Origin: Actinomadura violacea
GTDB taxonomy: Bacteria; Actinomycetota; Actinomycetes; Streptosporangiales; Streptosporangiaceae
DNA length: 64,000 nt
NCBI RefSeq assembly: GCF_017573465.1
Contig: NZ_JAGEPF010000002.1
Coordinates: forward strand, 62,001 to 126,000
Direction: 5' to 3'
Shown here one piece after another: positions 8,832 to 16,571 of this stretch. Under the pieces are notes generated by a model. The model did not search any database. It was not told the DNA's origin and worked only from the letters and a program-made list of their open reading frames with translations. Within the stretch, counting starts at the first letter, position 1; each line of letters begins with the position of its first letter. Both the position numbers and the translations under genes were made by a program.

Positions 8832-9554
8832 TTATCTGTCCGGTTCGTCCCATTCCGTGGGAAGCGGGCACGCGTCCGGTGCGACGTGCCGGACGATCTC
8901 GTTCAGCACGGTCCGGACGTACGGCTCGCCCACCCACAGGTGCTTGGCGTTGTCCACGCCGATCACCTCCGCCTGCGGCGCGCGCGCGAACCGCTCCTGA
9001 GCCTCCGCCGGGCGCAGGTAGTCGTCGAACTCCGGGACGAGCGCGACGAGCGGCCGCCCGTCGGCGCCCCAGGCGTCCAGGTCGGCGTCCCCGGCGCGCT
9101 TCAGCGGCGGCGACAGCAGGATCGCGCCCTCGACCAGCGGGTCCAGCCCCCAGCGCAGCGCCAGCTCGGTGCCGAACGACCAGCCGAGCAGCCACGGCCG
9201 CGGCAGGTCGTGGTACTCGGTGTACTCCAGCGCCGCGGCGACGTCGAACCGCTCGGTGTCGCCCTCGCCGAACTCGCCCTCGCTGGTGCCGCGCGCCGAC
9301 GTCGTCCCGCGCGTGTTGAAGCGCAGGACGGCGAGGCCGGCGAGCGCGGGCAGCCGGTAGGACGCCTTGCGCAGCACGTGGCTGTCCATCATGCCCTCGG
9401 CGGTCGGCAGCGGGTGCAGGCAGACGAGGGTCGCGACCGGCGGCCGGTCCGCCGGCAGCGCCAGTTCCCCGACGAGCCGCAGCCCGTCGGAGGTGTGCAG
9501 GGTGATCTCCTCGCGCCGCGCCGGGAGCACCGTCGCCGCCCTGATCTCCGCCAT
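8832..9554 (-). CDS. alpha/beta hydrolase, dienelactone-hydrolase-like
   Basis: 240 residues. LVCLHPLPTAEGMMDSHVLRK and VLRFNTRGTTSA match the CocE/NonD-like short hydrolases. The nucleophile is in LLGWSFGTELALR. An acidic residue lies in LVPEFDDYLRP and a His in DNAKHLWVGEP, giving a plausible Ser-Asp-His triad. GAGGGAG lies four bases before the ATG at 9554. Its start is 42 bp from the stop codon of the small zinc-binding-like gene, so the two are probably cotranscribed. Substrate unknown. Confidence 0.82.
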   Translation of the reverse strand: MAEIRAATVLPARREEITLHTSDGLRLVGELALPADRPPVATLVCLHPLPTAEGMMDSHVLRKASYRLPALAGLAVLRFNTRGTTSARGTSEGEFGEGDTERFDVAAALEYTEYHDLPRPWLLGWSFGTELALRWGLDPLVEGAILLSPPLKRAGDADLDAWGADGRPLVALVPEFDDYLRPAEAQERFARAPQAEVIGVDNAKHLWVGEPYVRTVLNEIVRHVAPDACPLPTEWDEPDR

Positions 9555-9595
9555 GGACTCCCTCACTCGGTGATGCCGCGCCTGCAACGCCGCGC

Positions 9596-9913
9596 CTAGT
9601 AGCGCGGCGCGTTCCTGCTCCGCTGGACGCGCGGCGCCCGGCGGGCCCGCGCCTGCCAGCACGGGCGGTGCCAGTGCCGCCGGTCGTCGGCGCCGCCCCG
9701 CTCGTCCGCGGGCCACGCGACGACGTGCGGGACGCCCCGCGGGATCTCCTGGTCGCATCCCGGGCACCGGTACGCCTTCACCGCGGCGGCCCCGGTGATG
9801 GACCGGACGATCCATTCACCGTCCGGGCCGTCCTCGGTCTGCTGCGCCCAGCCCCCGCCGCCGCCCTGCGACGGCTTACCCGATACGGCGCGGCGGTTCT
9901 TGCGGGGGCTCAT
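9596..9913 (-). CDS. small conserved actinobacterial protein with zinc-like motif
   Basis: 105 residues, basic at both ends. The centre has YRCPGCDQEIPRGVPHVVAWP and HWHRPCW, so two Cys plus later His/Cys could form a zinc site. I recognise it as a conserved actinobacterial protein often labelled, without good reason, as an ATP/GTP-binding protein. No P-loop is visible. It lies between the 3-hydroxyacyl-CoA dehydrogenase and a hydrolase on the same strand, with 13 bp to the dehydrogenase stop. Confidence 0.7.
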   Translation of the reverse strand: MSPRKNRRAVSGKPSQGGGGGWAQQTEDGPDGEWIVRSITGAAAVKAYRCPGCDQEIPRGVPHVVAWPADERGGADDRRHWHRPCWQARARRAPRVQRSRNAPRY

Positions 9914-9926
9914 GCCCCAAGGATAT

Positions 9927-11513
9927 TCAGCGGATCGGCACGCCCGCCGTGACGTGCTCGGTGAGCAGCGGGACGGGCGCGAGGGCGGGCTCGCGGGTCT
10001 CGGCGTGCAGGGCGCGCAGCACCGCGACGGCGCGGTCGATCCCGAGCCGGTCGAGGTCGGCGATCGGGCCGGTCGGGTAGCCGCAGCCGAGCGTCATCGC
10101 GGCGTCGATCGAGTCCGGGTCGGCGTAGCCGGCGCCGAGCATCGCGGCGGCGTCGTTGAGGTAGGGGAAGCGCAGCGCGTCCACGATGAACCCGGCGCGG
10201 GCGCGGCAGCGGACGACGGTGAGGCCGAGCCGTCCGGCGAGTTCGGCGGCGCGGTCGGCGACGCCGGGACCGGTCGCGACGGTCTCCGCGATCTCGGCGA
10301 GCGCGCCCGCCCTGTCCGTCGAAAGCAGGTCCGGCAGGTGCAGGCCGACGACGTCGGCGGGACGTCCGGACGCCATCGCCGCCTCGGCCACCGGGACGGT
10401 CGCGGACGTGACGGCGAGGACCGCGCCGGGCTTGGCGGCCTGCGCCGCAGCGGCCAGCAGCTCGCGTCCGGCGTCGGCGTCGCCGGACGCCTCGACGATC
10501 AGGTCGCAGTCGGCGAGGTCGGCGGCGGCGTCGCGGACCTGCGCTCCGGCGCGGTCGCAGAGCGCCGCGAACGCGTCGGCGAGGGCGCCGGTGCCGAGGA
10601 TCCCGACGACGGGCGCCGGGCCGTCCGCCTGCACGGGCGCCTCGTCCTTGGGCGCGCCGTGGTCGTAGAAGCCGCGGCCGGTCTTGCGGCCGAGCAGCCC
10701 GGCCGTGACCAGCTCGCGCAGCAGCGGCGACGGCGCGTGCCGCCGGTCGCGGGTCTCGGCGTGGATCGCCTCCAGCACCTCCAGGCAGGTGTCGAGGCCG
10801 ATCAGGTCCATGAGGGTGAACGGGCCCATCGGCAGCCCGGCGCCCGCCGTCATCGCGGAGTCGATGTCGTCGCGGGTCGCGTGCCCGGACTCCAGCATCC
10901 CGGCCGCCTGGTTGAGGTAGCCGAACAGCAGCCGGTTCGCGACGAACCCGGCGCGGTCGCCGATGGTGACGGGGGTCTTGCCGAGGTCCTTCACCAGCGC
11001 GGCGACGCGGTCCACGGCGGCCGGCTCGGTGAGCACCGTGCGGATCACCTCGACCAGCTTCATGACCGGCGCCGGGTTGAAGAAGTGCACCCCGACGATC
11101 TTGGTGGGCCGGTTCGTGGTGACCGCGATGTCGGTGACCGACAGCGACGAGGTGTTGGTGGCGAGGACCGCGTCGGCGCGGCACACCCCGTCCAGCGTCG
11201 CGAACACCTTCCGCTTCAGCTCCAGGCGCTCCGGCACCGCCTCGATGACCAGGTCGCAGTCCGCGAGGTCGGCGAAGTCGGTGGACAGCGCGACGCGGCC
11301 GAGGATCTCGCGCTGCGCGTCCTCGGTGAGCCTGCCGCGCTTCACCGCGCGCCCCGTCGACTTCTCCAGGTGGCCGCGGCCGCGCTCCAGCGCGTCCTGG
11401 TTCACCTCGATGCCGACGACCGCCAGGCCGCCGCGCGCCAGCACCTCGGCGATGCCCGCGCCCATGGTGCCCAGTCCGACGACCCCGACCCTGCTGAACG
11501 AACCACCAGTCAT
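9927..11513 (-). CDS. 3-hydroxyacyl-CoA dehydrogenase, internally duplicated
   Basis: 528 residues. The first half is a full 3-hydroxybutyryl-CoA dehydrogenase: Rossmann GLGTMGAGIAEVLA (about 13-26), ATNTSSLSV, the catalytic-His motif VGVHFFNPAPVMKLVEVI, then the C-terminal helical domain GFVANRLLFGYLNQA...GLPMGPFTLMDLIGLD. The second half repeats the plan in decayed form: GILGTGALADAF, AVTSATVPV in place of ATNTSSL, GLHLPDLL in place of HFFNP, then a well-kept helical domain GFIVDALRFPYLNDA...GCGYPTGPIADLDRLG. I infer that only the first site is active. It oxidises or reduces 3-hydroxyacyl-CoA, matching the nearby thiolase. Start ATG at 11513. Confidence 0.9.
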   Translation of the reverse strand: MTGGSFSRVGVVGLGTMGAGIAEVLARGGLAVVGIEVNQDALERGRGHLEKSTGRAVKRGRLTEDAQREILGRVALSTDFADLADCDLVIEAVPERLELKRKVFATLDGVCRADAVLATNTSSLSVTDIAVTTNRPTKIVGVHFFNPAPVMKLVEVIRTVLTEPAAVDRVAALVKDLGKTPVTIGDRAGFVANRLLFGYLNQAAGMLESGHATRDDIDSAMTAGAGLPMGPFTLMDLIGLDTCLEVLEAIHAETRDRRHAPSPLLRELVTAGLLGRKTGRGFYDHGAPKDEAPVQADGPAPVVGILGTGALADAFAALCDRAGAQVRDAAADLADCDLIVEASGDADAGRELLAAAAQAAKPGAVLAVTSATVPVAEAAMASGRPADVVGLHLPDLLSTDRAGALAEIAETVATGPGVADRAAELAGRLGLTVVRCRARAGFIVDALRFPYLNDAAAMLGAGYADPDSIDAAMTLGCGYPTGPIADLDRLGIDRAVAVLRALHAETREPALAPVPLLTEHVTAGVPIR

Positions 11514-11568
11514 GCACCGCAGTCTCCCAGAGCGCTCGGGCCGGGCGGATGCCGGGTACGACCGGGAC

Positions 11569-12555
11569 GTGCGCTTCGGAATCTTCCTGCTCGCCGCCCG
11601 CCACCCCGGTCAGGACGACGCCGCCGCCCTGGCCCGCACCGCCGAGGCCGCGGTCGCCGCGGAACGCGCCGGATTCGACGACGTGTGGCTGGCCGAGCAC
11701 CATTTCATGTCCTACGGCGTCATCCCGTCCGCGACCCTGATGGCCGGCCACATTCTGGGCCTGACCAGCCGTATTCACGTCGGTACCGCGGTCAGCGTCC
11801 TTTCCTGCCGGCATCCCGTGGCGCTCGCGGAAGAGGCCGCGATGCTCTCGCTGGTCTCCGGCGGACGTTTCCGGCTGGGGGTCGGACGCGGCGGGCCGTG
11901 GCGCGATCTCGAGGTGTTCGGGACCGGGCTCCGCCGCTACGAGGAAGGGTTCACCGAATCCCTCGACCTGCTGCTCGCCTGGCTGCGCTCGGAACGGCTC
12001 GGATGGGACGGTGAGCATTTCTCGTTCCGCGAAGTCCCCGTCGTGCCGAGGGCGGCCGAGCCGCCGCCGGTCTCCGTCGCGTGCACCTCTCCCGCCACCG
12101 AGGCCGTCGCCGCGGAACGCGGGCTCCCGATGATTCTCGGAATGCACGTCGGCGACGAGGAGAAGGCCGCCGCCGTCGCCCGGCACGGCGACCCCGCGGC
12201 GCCGAACATCTCAGCGCACCTCGCGCAGGTCGCCGATACAAGGGACGAGGCCGTCCGGACGCTGCTCGCCGAGATGCCCCGCTGGCTCGGCCCCGGCCTG
12301 GACGGATACGTGCCCGTCGACGACCGGCCCCGCCCGTCCCGCGACCCCGTCGCCTACACCCGCCGCCTGTGCGACCTGCACCCCGTCGGCTCCCCCGACG
12401 ACTGCGCCGCGGCCCTCGCCGCGACGGCCGAACGCACCGGGATCCGCCATTTCATCCTGCTGGTCGAGGCCGCCGGATCGCACCGCGCGACGCTGGAGAA
12501 CATCGCCCGCCTCGGCGAACAGGTCCTCCCGAGAACGCGCACGGCACTGTCCTGA
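11569..12555 (+). CDS. LLM class flavin-dependent oxidoreductase
   Basis: 328 residues of the bacterial-luciferase-like TIM-barrel family. RFGIFLLAARH begins strand 1, followed by AERAGFDDVWLAEHHF, then TSRIHVGTAVSVLSCRHPVALAEE and SGGRFRLGVGRGG, all typical. Members use FMNH2 or F420; neither can be assigned from sequence alone. GTG at 11569 fits the family N-terminus. An in-frame ATG at 11512 would overlap the divergent dehydrogenase start and add 19 residues. The gene ends in a very strong palindromic terminator. Confidence 0.85.
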   Translation: MRFGIFLLAARHPGQDDAAALARTAEAAVAAERAGFDDVWLAEHHFMSYGVIPSATLMAGHILGLTSRIHVGTAVSVLSCRHPVALAEEAAMLSLVSGGRFRLGVGRGGPWRDLEVFGTGLRRYEEGFTESLDLLLAWLRSERLGWDGEHFSFREVPVVPRAAEPPPVSVACTSPATEAVAAERGLPMILGMHVGDEEKAAAVARHGDPAAPNISAHLAQVADTRDEAVRTLLAEMPRWLGPGLDGYVPVDDRPRPSRDPVAYTRRLCDLHPVGSPDDCAAALAATAERTGIRHFILLVEAAGSHRATLENIARLGEQVLPRTRTALS

Positions 12556-12558
12556 CAT

Positions 12559-12596
12559 GCCGGCGCGCCGCCCTTCGCGAAGGGCGGCGCGCCGGC
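12559..12596. terminator. 38-bp perfect palindrome, bidirectional terminator
   Basis: Two 19-bp arms meet in TTCGCGAA with no mismatch (centre between 12577 and 12578). It lies between the convergent flavin oxidoreductase gene and the SCO5389-family gene and would work on both strands. Confidence 0.8.
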
Positions 12597-12604
12597 GGGA
12601 CAAA

Positions 12605-12991
12605 TCAGCAGTCGCGCAGTTCCGGTGACTGGTTCAGGATCTGCTCGCGCGCCGTCACGAACGTGCGGTACGCGTCCGATTCACCGGACGGGAACACCGC
12701 GACGCGATGGCAGTTCTGGAACGCCAGCCTCACGCCGAAGTAGCGCTCCAGAGTCCCGCGCATCGCGTCGCTCGCGAGCACGCGCAGCAACTGGCCGCGC
12801 GCCCGCTCGTCCGGCGGCGGCGTCAGGTTGTCGGCGAACGTGCCGCCGTCCACCTGAAGCCGCGCCACCAGACCGCTGATCATTTCCCATGCGTACGGGA
12901 GGGACGTCCTGATGCATTCGACGAACTCCTTGTCGCCGACCTCGCCCTGCCGAGCCGTCTCCAGGAGTTCCGGGGTCACGTCGAGGGACAT
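12605..12991 (-). CDS. SCO5389-family conserved protein
   Basis: 128 residues. I recognise the pattern SLPYAWEMISGLVARLQVDGG, TPPPDERARGQLLRVLASDAMRG, and FGVRLAFQNCHRVAVFP ending LNQSPELRDC as the conserved actinobacterial family named after S. coelicolor SCO5389. No function is known to me. In Streptomyces the family gene lies beside nucS, as it nearly does here. AAAGGA precedes the ATG at 12991, preferred over the in-frame start at 13021. Confidence 0.85.
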   Translation of the reverse strand: MSLDVTPELLETARQGEVGDKEFVECIRTSLPYAWEMISGLVARLQVDGGTFADNLTPPPDERARGQLLRVLASDAMRGTLERYFGVRLAFQNCHRVAVFPSGESDAYRTFVTAREQILNQSPELRDC

Positions 12992-13065
12992 CGCGGGGGT
13001 CCTTTCGCAGCCGGATGACACCCACCACCCGCGACGCTAATCACGGCATCCCGACAATTCCAGGC

Positions 13066-13094
13066 TTGACAGCGCCCCTTACATGGGCCATATG
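13066..13094 (+). promoter_or_regulatory. possible antisense promoter
   Basis: TTGACA (13066-13071) and ATATGG/CATATG about 17-18 bp downstream form a near-consensus sigma-70 promoter pointing right. The only convincing gene to its right, starting 14 bp later, is on the opposite strand, so a transcript would be antisense to the small basic peptide gene. The -10 region is also part of a near-palindrome GGGCCATATGGGCC. Confidence 0.35.
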
Positions 13095-13107
13095 GGCCAC
13101 CGGGCCG

Positions 13108-13296
13108 TCAGCCCGCGGGCGCCGCTCCGCGCCGTCCGGACGGCCGCCGCACCGGGCGCGCGACCCGCTCCGACCGCTCGGCCCAGAACTCGCGCGCCCG
13201 CCGCGCCAGCGCCGCGTTCCGCGCCGCACGCGCCTCCGCGCGCCGCTCGCCGGCCCGCTCCTGCATGATCGACCGCATGATGTCGTGGTGGTACAC
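13108..13296 (-). CDS. small Arg/Ala-rich basic peptide
   Basis: 62 residues from a GTG start with GGAGGAGGGG placed well upstream. The N-terminus YHHDIMRSIMQERAGERRAEARAARNAALARRARE matches, in layout and partly in residues, the two tandem 36-residue peptides at 27.6-27.9 kb (M-x-x-x-D/E-I/F-x-R...R-x-x-EAR-x-AR-x-A/L-LA-x). It is probably a long amphipathic basic helix. Its leader (13327-13410) is nearly the same as that of the 27.6 kb gene, which argues strongly that it is a real gene. Function unknown; RNA, DNA or membrane binding are all possible. Confidence 0.65.
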   Translation of the reverse strand: MYHHDIMRSIMQERAGERRAEARAARNAALARRAREFWAERSERVARPVRRPSGRRGAAPAG

Positions 13297-13326
13297 GGCC
13301 CCTCCTCCGTCACGGGCCGCGGAAAC

Positions 13327-13410
13327 GGCCCGACATCCAAAAGGTTCGTCCTAAGGCCCTCACCCCCACATCGGGATGACTCCCTATATCCGGCCTTAGC
13401 GGTGTCTTAG
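13327..13410 (-). promoter_or_regulatory. 84-bp conserved leader, copy A
   Basis: Read on the minus strand this contains two CTAAG(G) boxes one helical turn apart, a TATAGGG that could be a -10 element, then CCCGATGT, GGGCCTTAGGACGAACCTT and ATGTCGGGCC. It aligns with 27509-27592 over its full length. CCCGATGT can pair with TATGTCGGG-like sequence using G-U pairs in both copies, enclosing the invariant CCTTAGGACGAACCTT. It ends about 30 bp before the small peptide's start codon. Confidence 0.65.
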
Positions 13411-13464
13411 GCGCGCTCATCCAGGTCATAGGGATGTCGGACGCGGCTGGCACAATCCGGCGCC

Positions 13465-14676
13465 ATGGACGAGACCCTGGCGGGGCTGGACGACATCGGC
13501 TGGGCCGGCCTCGGCCACGCCTACGGCTCGGCGGACGACGTGCCCGGCCTGCTGCGGACGCTCCGCGCACCGGGCCCCGAAGAGCGCCAGGACGCGCTGC
13601 ACACGCTCTACGCGAGCATCTACCACCAGGGCAGCCGCTACGAGGCGTCCGGACCCGCGGTGCCGTTCCTGCTCGCCCTCGCCGCCGACCCGGCGACCCC
13701 CGACCGCGACGACCTGCTGTACCTGGCCGCGGGCATGGCGATCGGCTTCGACGAGTCGCACCTGCCGTCCGGCGTCGACATCGCCCGCTGGCGGCGTGAG
13801 GTGCACCGGCTGCGCGCCTCCGGCCCCGCCGAGGAGGAGCGCCGCATGGACGCCTGGGTCGCCGAGGCCGGCGACCCCCGGGAACGGCGCTCGCGGGAGA
13901 TCCGGCGCAGGCACTACGACTTCACGGCGGCCCTCGTGGACGCCGAAGCCGAACTCGCCGCCTACGACGCCCTCCGGACGCGGCTCCCGCTCGTCCGCGA
14001 CCTGCTCGCCGACGGCGACGCCCACGTCCGCGCCGCCGCCGCGTCCACGCTCGGCTGGTTCCCCGAAGAGGCCGTCGCGTCGCTCCCCGCCCTGCGTGCG
14101 CTGCTCGGCACCGAGACGGATCCGGCCGTCACCGCCAACGCCCTCGTCTCCGCCGGCCTCCTCGACGGCCGCGACCTGATCCCCCGGCTCCGCGGGCACC
14201 TCGCCGGCGACGAGCCGCTCCCCCGCTGGGCCGCCGCCATCGCACTCCTCCGCCTGGACGCCGCCGACCCGGCCGTCACCGCCGAACTCGCCGCCGCGTG
14301 CGTCTCCCCGCCCGGGGCGCCCGGCGTGCCCGTCGCGTTCATGGACGGCGACCTGCGCCGCTACTCGGCCGCCGCCATCGCCGGGATGGACGAACCGCCC
14401 GCCGAGGCCGCCGCCGCCGTCCTCGACGGGCTGTCCCGCACGTCCGGCGACGCGTCCTCCCCCATGGCCGCGCTCGCGCTGGCACTCGCCCTCGGCGCCC
14501 CGTCCGCTCCCCTGCCGCCTTACGCCGCCCTCACGCCCGTCCAGCAGCGGACCGTCCGCGTCATCGCCGAACTCCCGCACGACAGCTGGCAGTGGGGCAA
14601 CCTCCTGGAGATCCTCGGCGACTGGGGCCTGCCCGCCGACCGCGACAAGTGCCGCGCGTACGCGGGTCTCGCATGA
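13465..14676 (+). CDS. HEAT-repeat protein
   Basis: 403 residues with at least three to four HEAT/PBS-lyase-type helical repeats. Examples are [48 protein letters not shown] and [23 protein letters not shown]. An N-terminal helical section carries [24 protein letters not shown]. No catalytic motif is visible; a protein-interaction scaffold is the likely role. There is no clear ribosome binding site before the ATG, but CACAAT about ten bases upstream could give a nearly leaderless transcript. Confidence 0.75.
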   Translation: MDETLAGLDDIGWAGLGHAYGSADDVPGLLRTLRAPGPEERQDALHTLYASIYHQGSRYEASGPAVPFLLALAADPATPDRDDLLYLAAGMAIGFDESHLPSGVDIARWRREVHRLRASGPAEEERRMDAWVAEAGDPRERRSREIRRRHYDFTAALVDAEAELAAYDALRTRLPLVRDLLADGDAHVRAAAASTLGWFPEEAVASLPALRALLGTETDPAVTANALVSAGLLDGRDLIPRLRGHLAGDEPLPRWAAAIALLRLDAADPAVTAELAAACVSPPGAPGVPVAFMDGDLRRYSAAAIAGMDEPPAEAAAAVLDGLSRTSGDASSPMAALALALALGAPSAPLPPYAALTPVQQRTVRVIAELPHDSWQWGNLLEILGDWGLPADRDKCRAYAGLA

Positions 14677-14716
14677 CGGCCACGCCACGCCCTCACCGGA
14701 ACTAAGGTTGGGCAAC

Positions 14717-15397
14717 GTGCGTCTCGTTATCGCCCGCTGCAGCGTCGACTACGCCGGCAAGCTCACCGCCCACCTGCCCATGGCCCCCAGGCTCGTCCTG
14801 ATCAAGGCCGACGGGAGCGTGAGCATCCATGCCGACGATCGCGCCTACAAGCCGCTGAACTGGATGAACCCGCCCTGCTCCCTGCGGGAGGAGCCGTACG
14901 AGGAGAACGGCGCGATCGCCCGCTGGACGGTCACGCACGGCAAGTCGGGCGAGCGGCTGATCCTCACCATCGAGGAGATCCTGCACGACACCAGCCACGA
15001 GCTCGGGCTGGACCCGGGCCTGCAGAAGGACGGCGTCGAGGCGCACCTGCAGGAACTGCTCGCCGAGCACATCACCACGCTCGGCGACGGCTGGTCGCTG
15101 ATCCGCCGCGAGTACCCGACCGCGATCGGCCCCGTCGACATCCTCTGCCGCGACTCCGACAGCGCGACCGTCGCCGTCGAGATCAAGCGGCGCGGTGAGA
15201 TCGACGGCGTCGAGCAGCTCACGCGGTACCTGGAGCTGCTGAACCGCGACCCGCACTTGGCGCCGGTGCGCGGGATCTTCGCCGCGCAGGAGATCAAGCC
15301 GCAGGCCCGCGTCCTCGCCGTCGACCGCGGCATCAACTGCGTCACCCTCGACTACGACGCCCTCCGCGGCATCGAACACGAAGGCACCCTGTTCTGA
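14717..15397 (+). CDS. nucS: mismatch-specific endonuclease NucS
   Basis: 226 residues. [20 protein letters not shown] is the conserved N-terminal beta domain. The RecB-like nuclease core [27 protein letters not shown] places Asp141, Glu155 and Lys157 at the spacing known from archaeal NucS. NucS cuts mismatched DNA with the help of the sliding clamp and is the core of MutSL-independent mismatch repair in actinobacteria. The GTG at 14717 gives the family N-terminus; AAGG lies nine bases upstream. A TTG at 14708 is less likely. Convergent with the RidA gene. Confidence 0.93.
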   Translation: MRLVIARCSVDYAGKLTAHLPMAPRLVLIKADGSVSIHADDRAYKPLNWMNPPCSLREEPYEENGAIARWTVTHGKSGERLILTIEEILHDTSHELGLDPGLQKDGVEAHLQELLAEHITTLGDGWSLIRREYPTAIGPVDILCRDSDSATVAVEIKRRGEIDGVEQLTRYLELLNRDPHLAPVRGIFAAQEIKPQARVLAVDRGINCVTLDYDALRGIEHEGTLF

Positions 15398-15421
15398 TAG
15401 TCCGGCGCCGTCGGCCGCGCG

Positions 15422-15817
15422 CTACTGCGCGGCGACGGCCTCGATCTCCAGGAGCATCGCCGGGTCGGACAGGGCGTCGACGCCGGCGAGAAGGCTGGCC
15501 GGGCGGCAGTCCCCGGCGGCGAGTTCGGCGGTGACGGCGTCGTAGTTCGCGGTCAGCGCGGGCAGGTCCACGGTGAACAACCGGATCTGGACGACGTCGG
15601 CGAGCGCGAACCCGGCCTTGCCGAGCGTCTCCCGCAGCCGCCGGAACGACAGCGCCACCTGCCCCCGGATGTCACCGGTATGGGCGATGGCCCCGTCCTC
15701 GCCGCGCGCCTCATGCCCGGCAACGAAAAGCCACCGTTCAGGCCGCTCGATCAACACGGCCCGCTCGTACCCGAGCCGGTCACCGAACATGCGCGGATCT
15801 ATATCGACGCGGTTCAT
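15422..15817 (-). CDS. RidA family (YjgF/Rid) protein
   Basis: 131 residues. GHEARGEDGAIAHTGDIRGQVALSFRRLRETLGKAGFALADVVQIRLFTVDLPAL is the standard Rid core, and CRPASLLAGVDAL holds the arginine that binds the substrate carboxylate in active RidA enzymes. Such proteins hydrolyse enamine/imine intermediates. No PLP-enzyme partner is adjacent, so the physiological substrate is open. Confidence 0.85.
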   Translation of the reverse strand: MNRVDIDPRMFGDRLGYERAVLIERPERWLFVAGHEARGEDGAIAHTGDIRGQVALSFRRLRETLGKAGFALADVVQIRLFTVDLPALTANYDAVTAELAAGDCRPASLLAGVDALSDPAMLLEIEAVAAQ

Positions 15818-16057
15818 ATCTCGCTCCCTGGGTTCCGTTCCTGCCGCCTCGTTCCTGGCTGCCGTTACCCTTCCCCGCCTCGCGAGGAGAATTCTCAGGC
15901 CGATGCTGGGTGCGGTGAGGGCTGAGAGCTTGGATATTTTTAAATGGGCGAGGGTGTTTTGGTGTTCGCCGAGAAGGCCGTTCGGGGGTTCTTGGGGGGA
16001 CGCTTCGGAGAGTGGTGAGGGGGTGTTCTGATGGAGGGCCTAGATGGCGTTCGGGGC

Positions 16058-16213
16058 TTCGCTGTTCCGGGCTTCGGTATTCGGTGTTCGGGGCTTCGCT
16101 GTTCCGGACTTCGCTGTTCCGGGCTTCGGTATTCGGTGTTCGGGGCTTCGCTGTTCCGGACTTCGCTGTTCCGGGCTTCGGTATTCGGTGTTCGGGGCTT
16201 CGGTGTTCGTGCC
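16058..16213. repeat. nested 15-bp/52-bp tandem repeat
   Basis: The unit TTCGCTGTTCCGGRC (15 bp) occurs singly or doubled, followed by the 22-bp TTCGGTATTCGGTGTTCGGGGC-type block given here only in part (TTCGGTATTCGG, GTGTTCGGGGC). Two full 52-bp units and one shorter one are present. It is compositionally unlike its surroundings. There are no spacers of unique sequence, so it is not a CRISPR. Confidence 0.8.
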
Positions 16214-16226
16214 ATGGCGTTAACGG

Positions 16227-16425
16227 CGAGATGGTGTTCGGGTGGTGGGGTGGCGCTGGCGTACGGGGCCGCCCCTCCAAAGTCAAGGGCGCCTTCGGCG
16301 TCGCTACGCGATGGACTTCGTCCACCCTTGACTTTGGAGCCTCTGCGGCCCCTGAGGCAGCGTTAGGGGCAGGCTCCGCCTGCCCCACCCCGGGTCGCGC
16401 CACCCCACCACCCCCTTCCGTAAGG
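16227..16425 (+). repeat. MITE-like palindromic repeat, copy 1
   Basis: A 199-bp element nearly identical to the reverse complement of 18522-18720. Inside it are perfect 16-bp terminal inverted repeats GGTGGTGGGGTGGCGC (16241-16256 and 16397-16412), a 15-bp inverted pair CTCCAAAGTCAAGGG (16275-16289 and 16325-16339), and a hairpin GGGGCAGGC-TCC-GCCTGCCCC (16366-16386). No transposase is encoded. It looks like a non-autonomous element or a large REP-type repeat. Confidence 0.8.
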
Positions 16426-16559
16426 AACAAAGGGAGCCGCCAGTCAAGGGACAAAATAGATAAACAGCCGGAGGCGGGCAAATCGCCGAGGCGGAGTCGG
16501 TTCGGAAACCCAACCCAGAAAAATGCCCGCTCACAGGTTCGATTGCTGGTCACGCATGG

Positions 16560-16571
16560 TATTCTTTACGT
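16560..16571 (+). promoter_or_regulatory. -10 box for leaderless DUF222 mRNA
   Basis: TATTCT (16560-16565) lies six bases before the ATG at 16572 and no ribosome binding site is present, so the mRNA is probably leaderless. The -35 region is weak (TTCGAT near 16539). Confidence 0.45.

Larger units (their letters stand above)
15818..16571. other. 754-bp gene-free accessory spacer
   Basis: This stretch holds no credible gene. It contains a nested tandem repeat (16058-16213), a 199-bp MITE-like element (16227-16425) and an AT-richer section (16426-16571) that ends in the promoter of the DUF222 gene. Several frames are open here only because repeats keep phase: their Ser/Glu/Pro-rich and Gly/Ala-rich translations simply repeat the DNA unit. 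Confidence 0.6.

Noticed and set aside
13083-13268. Plus-strand 61-codon frame rich in Pro/Ala/Arg
   Set aside because: It is the complement of the small basic peptide gene, whose ribosome binding site and conserved leader favour the minus strand.
16058-16213. CRISPR array
   Set aside because: Units are directly adjacent with no unique spacers and no cas genes are in the window.
15940-16215. Minus-strand 91-codon frame with Ser/Glu/Pro/Arg repeats
   Set aside because: It is the translation of the 15-bp tandem repeat, lacks a ribosome binding site and has sister frames on the other strand.
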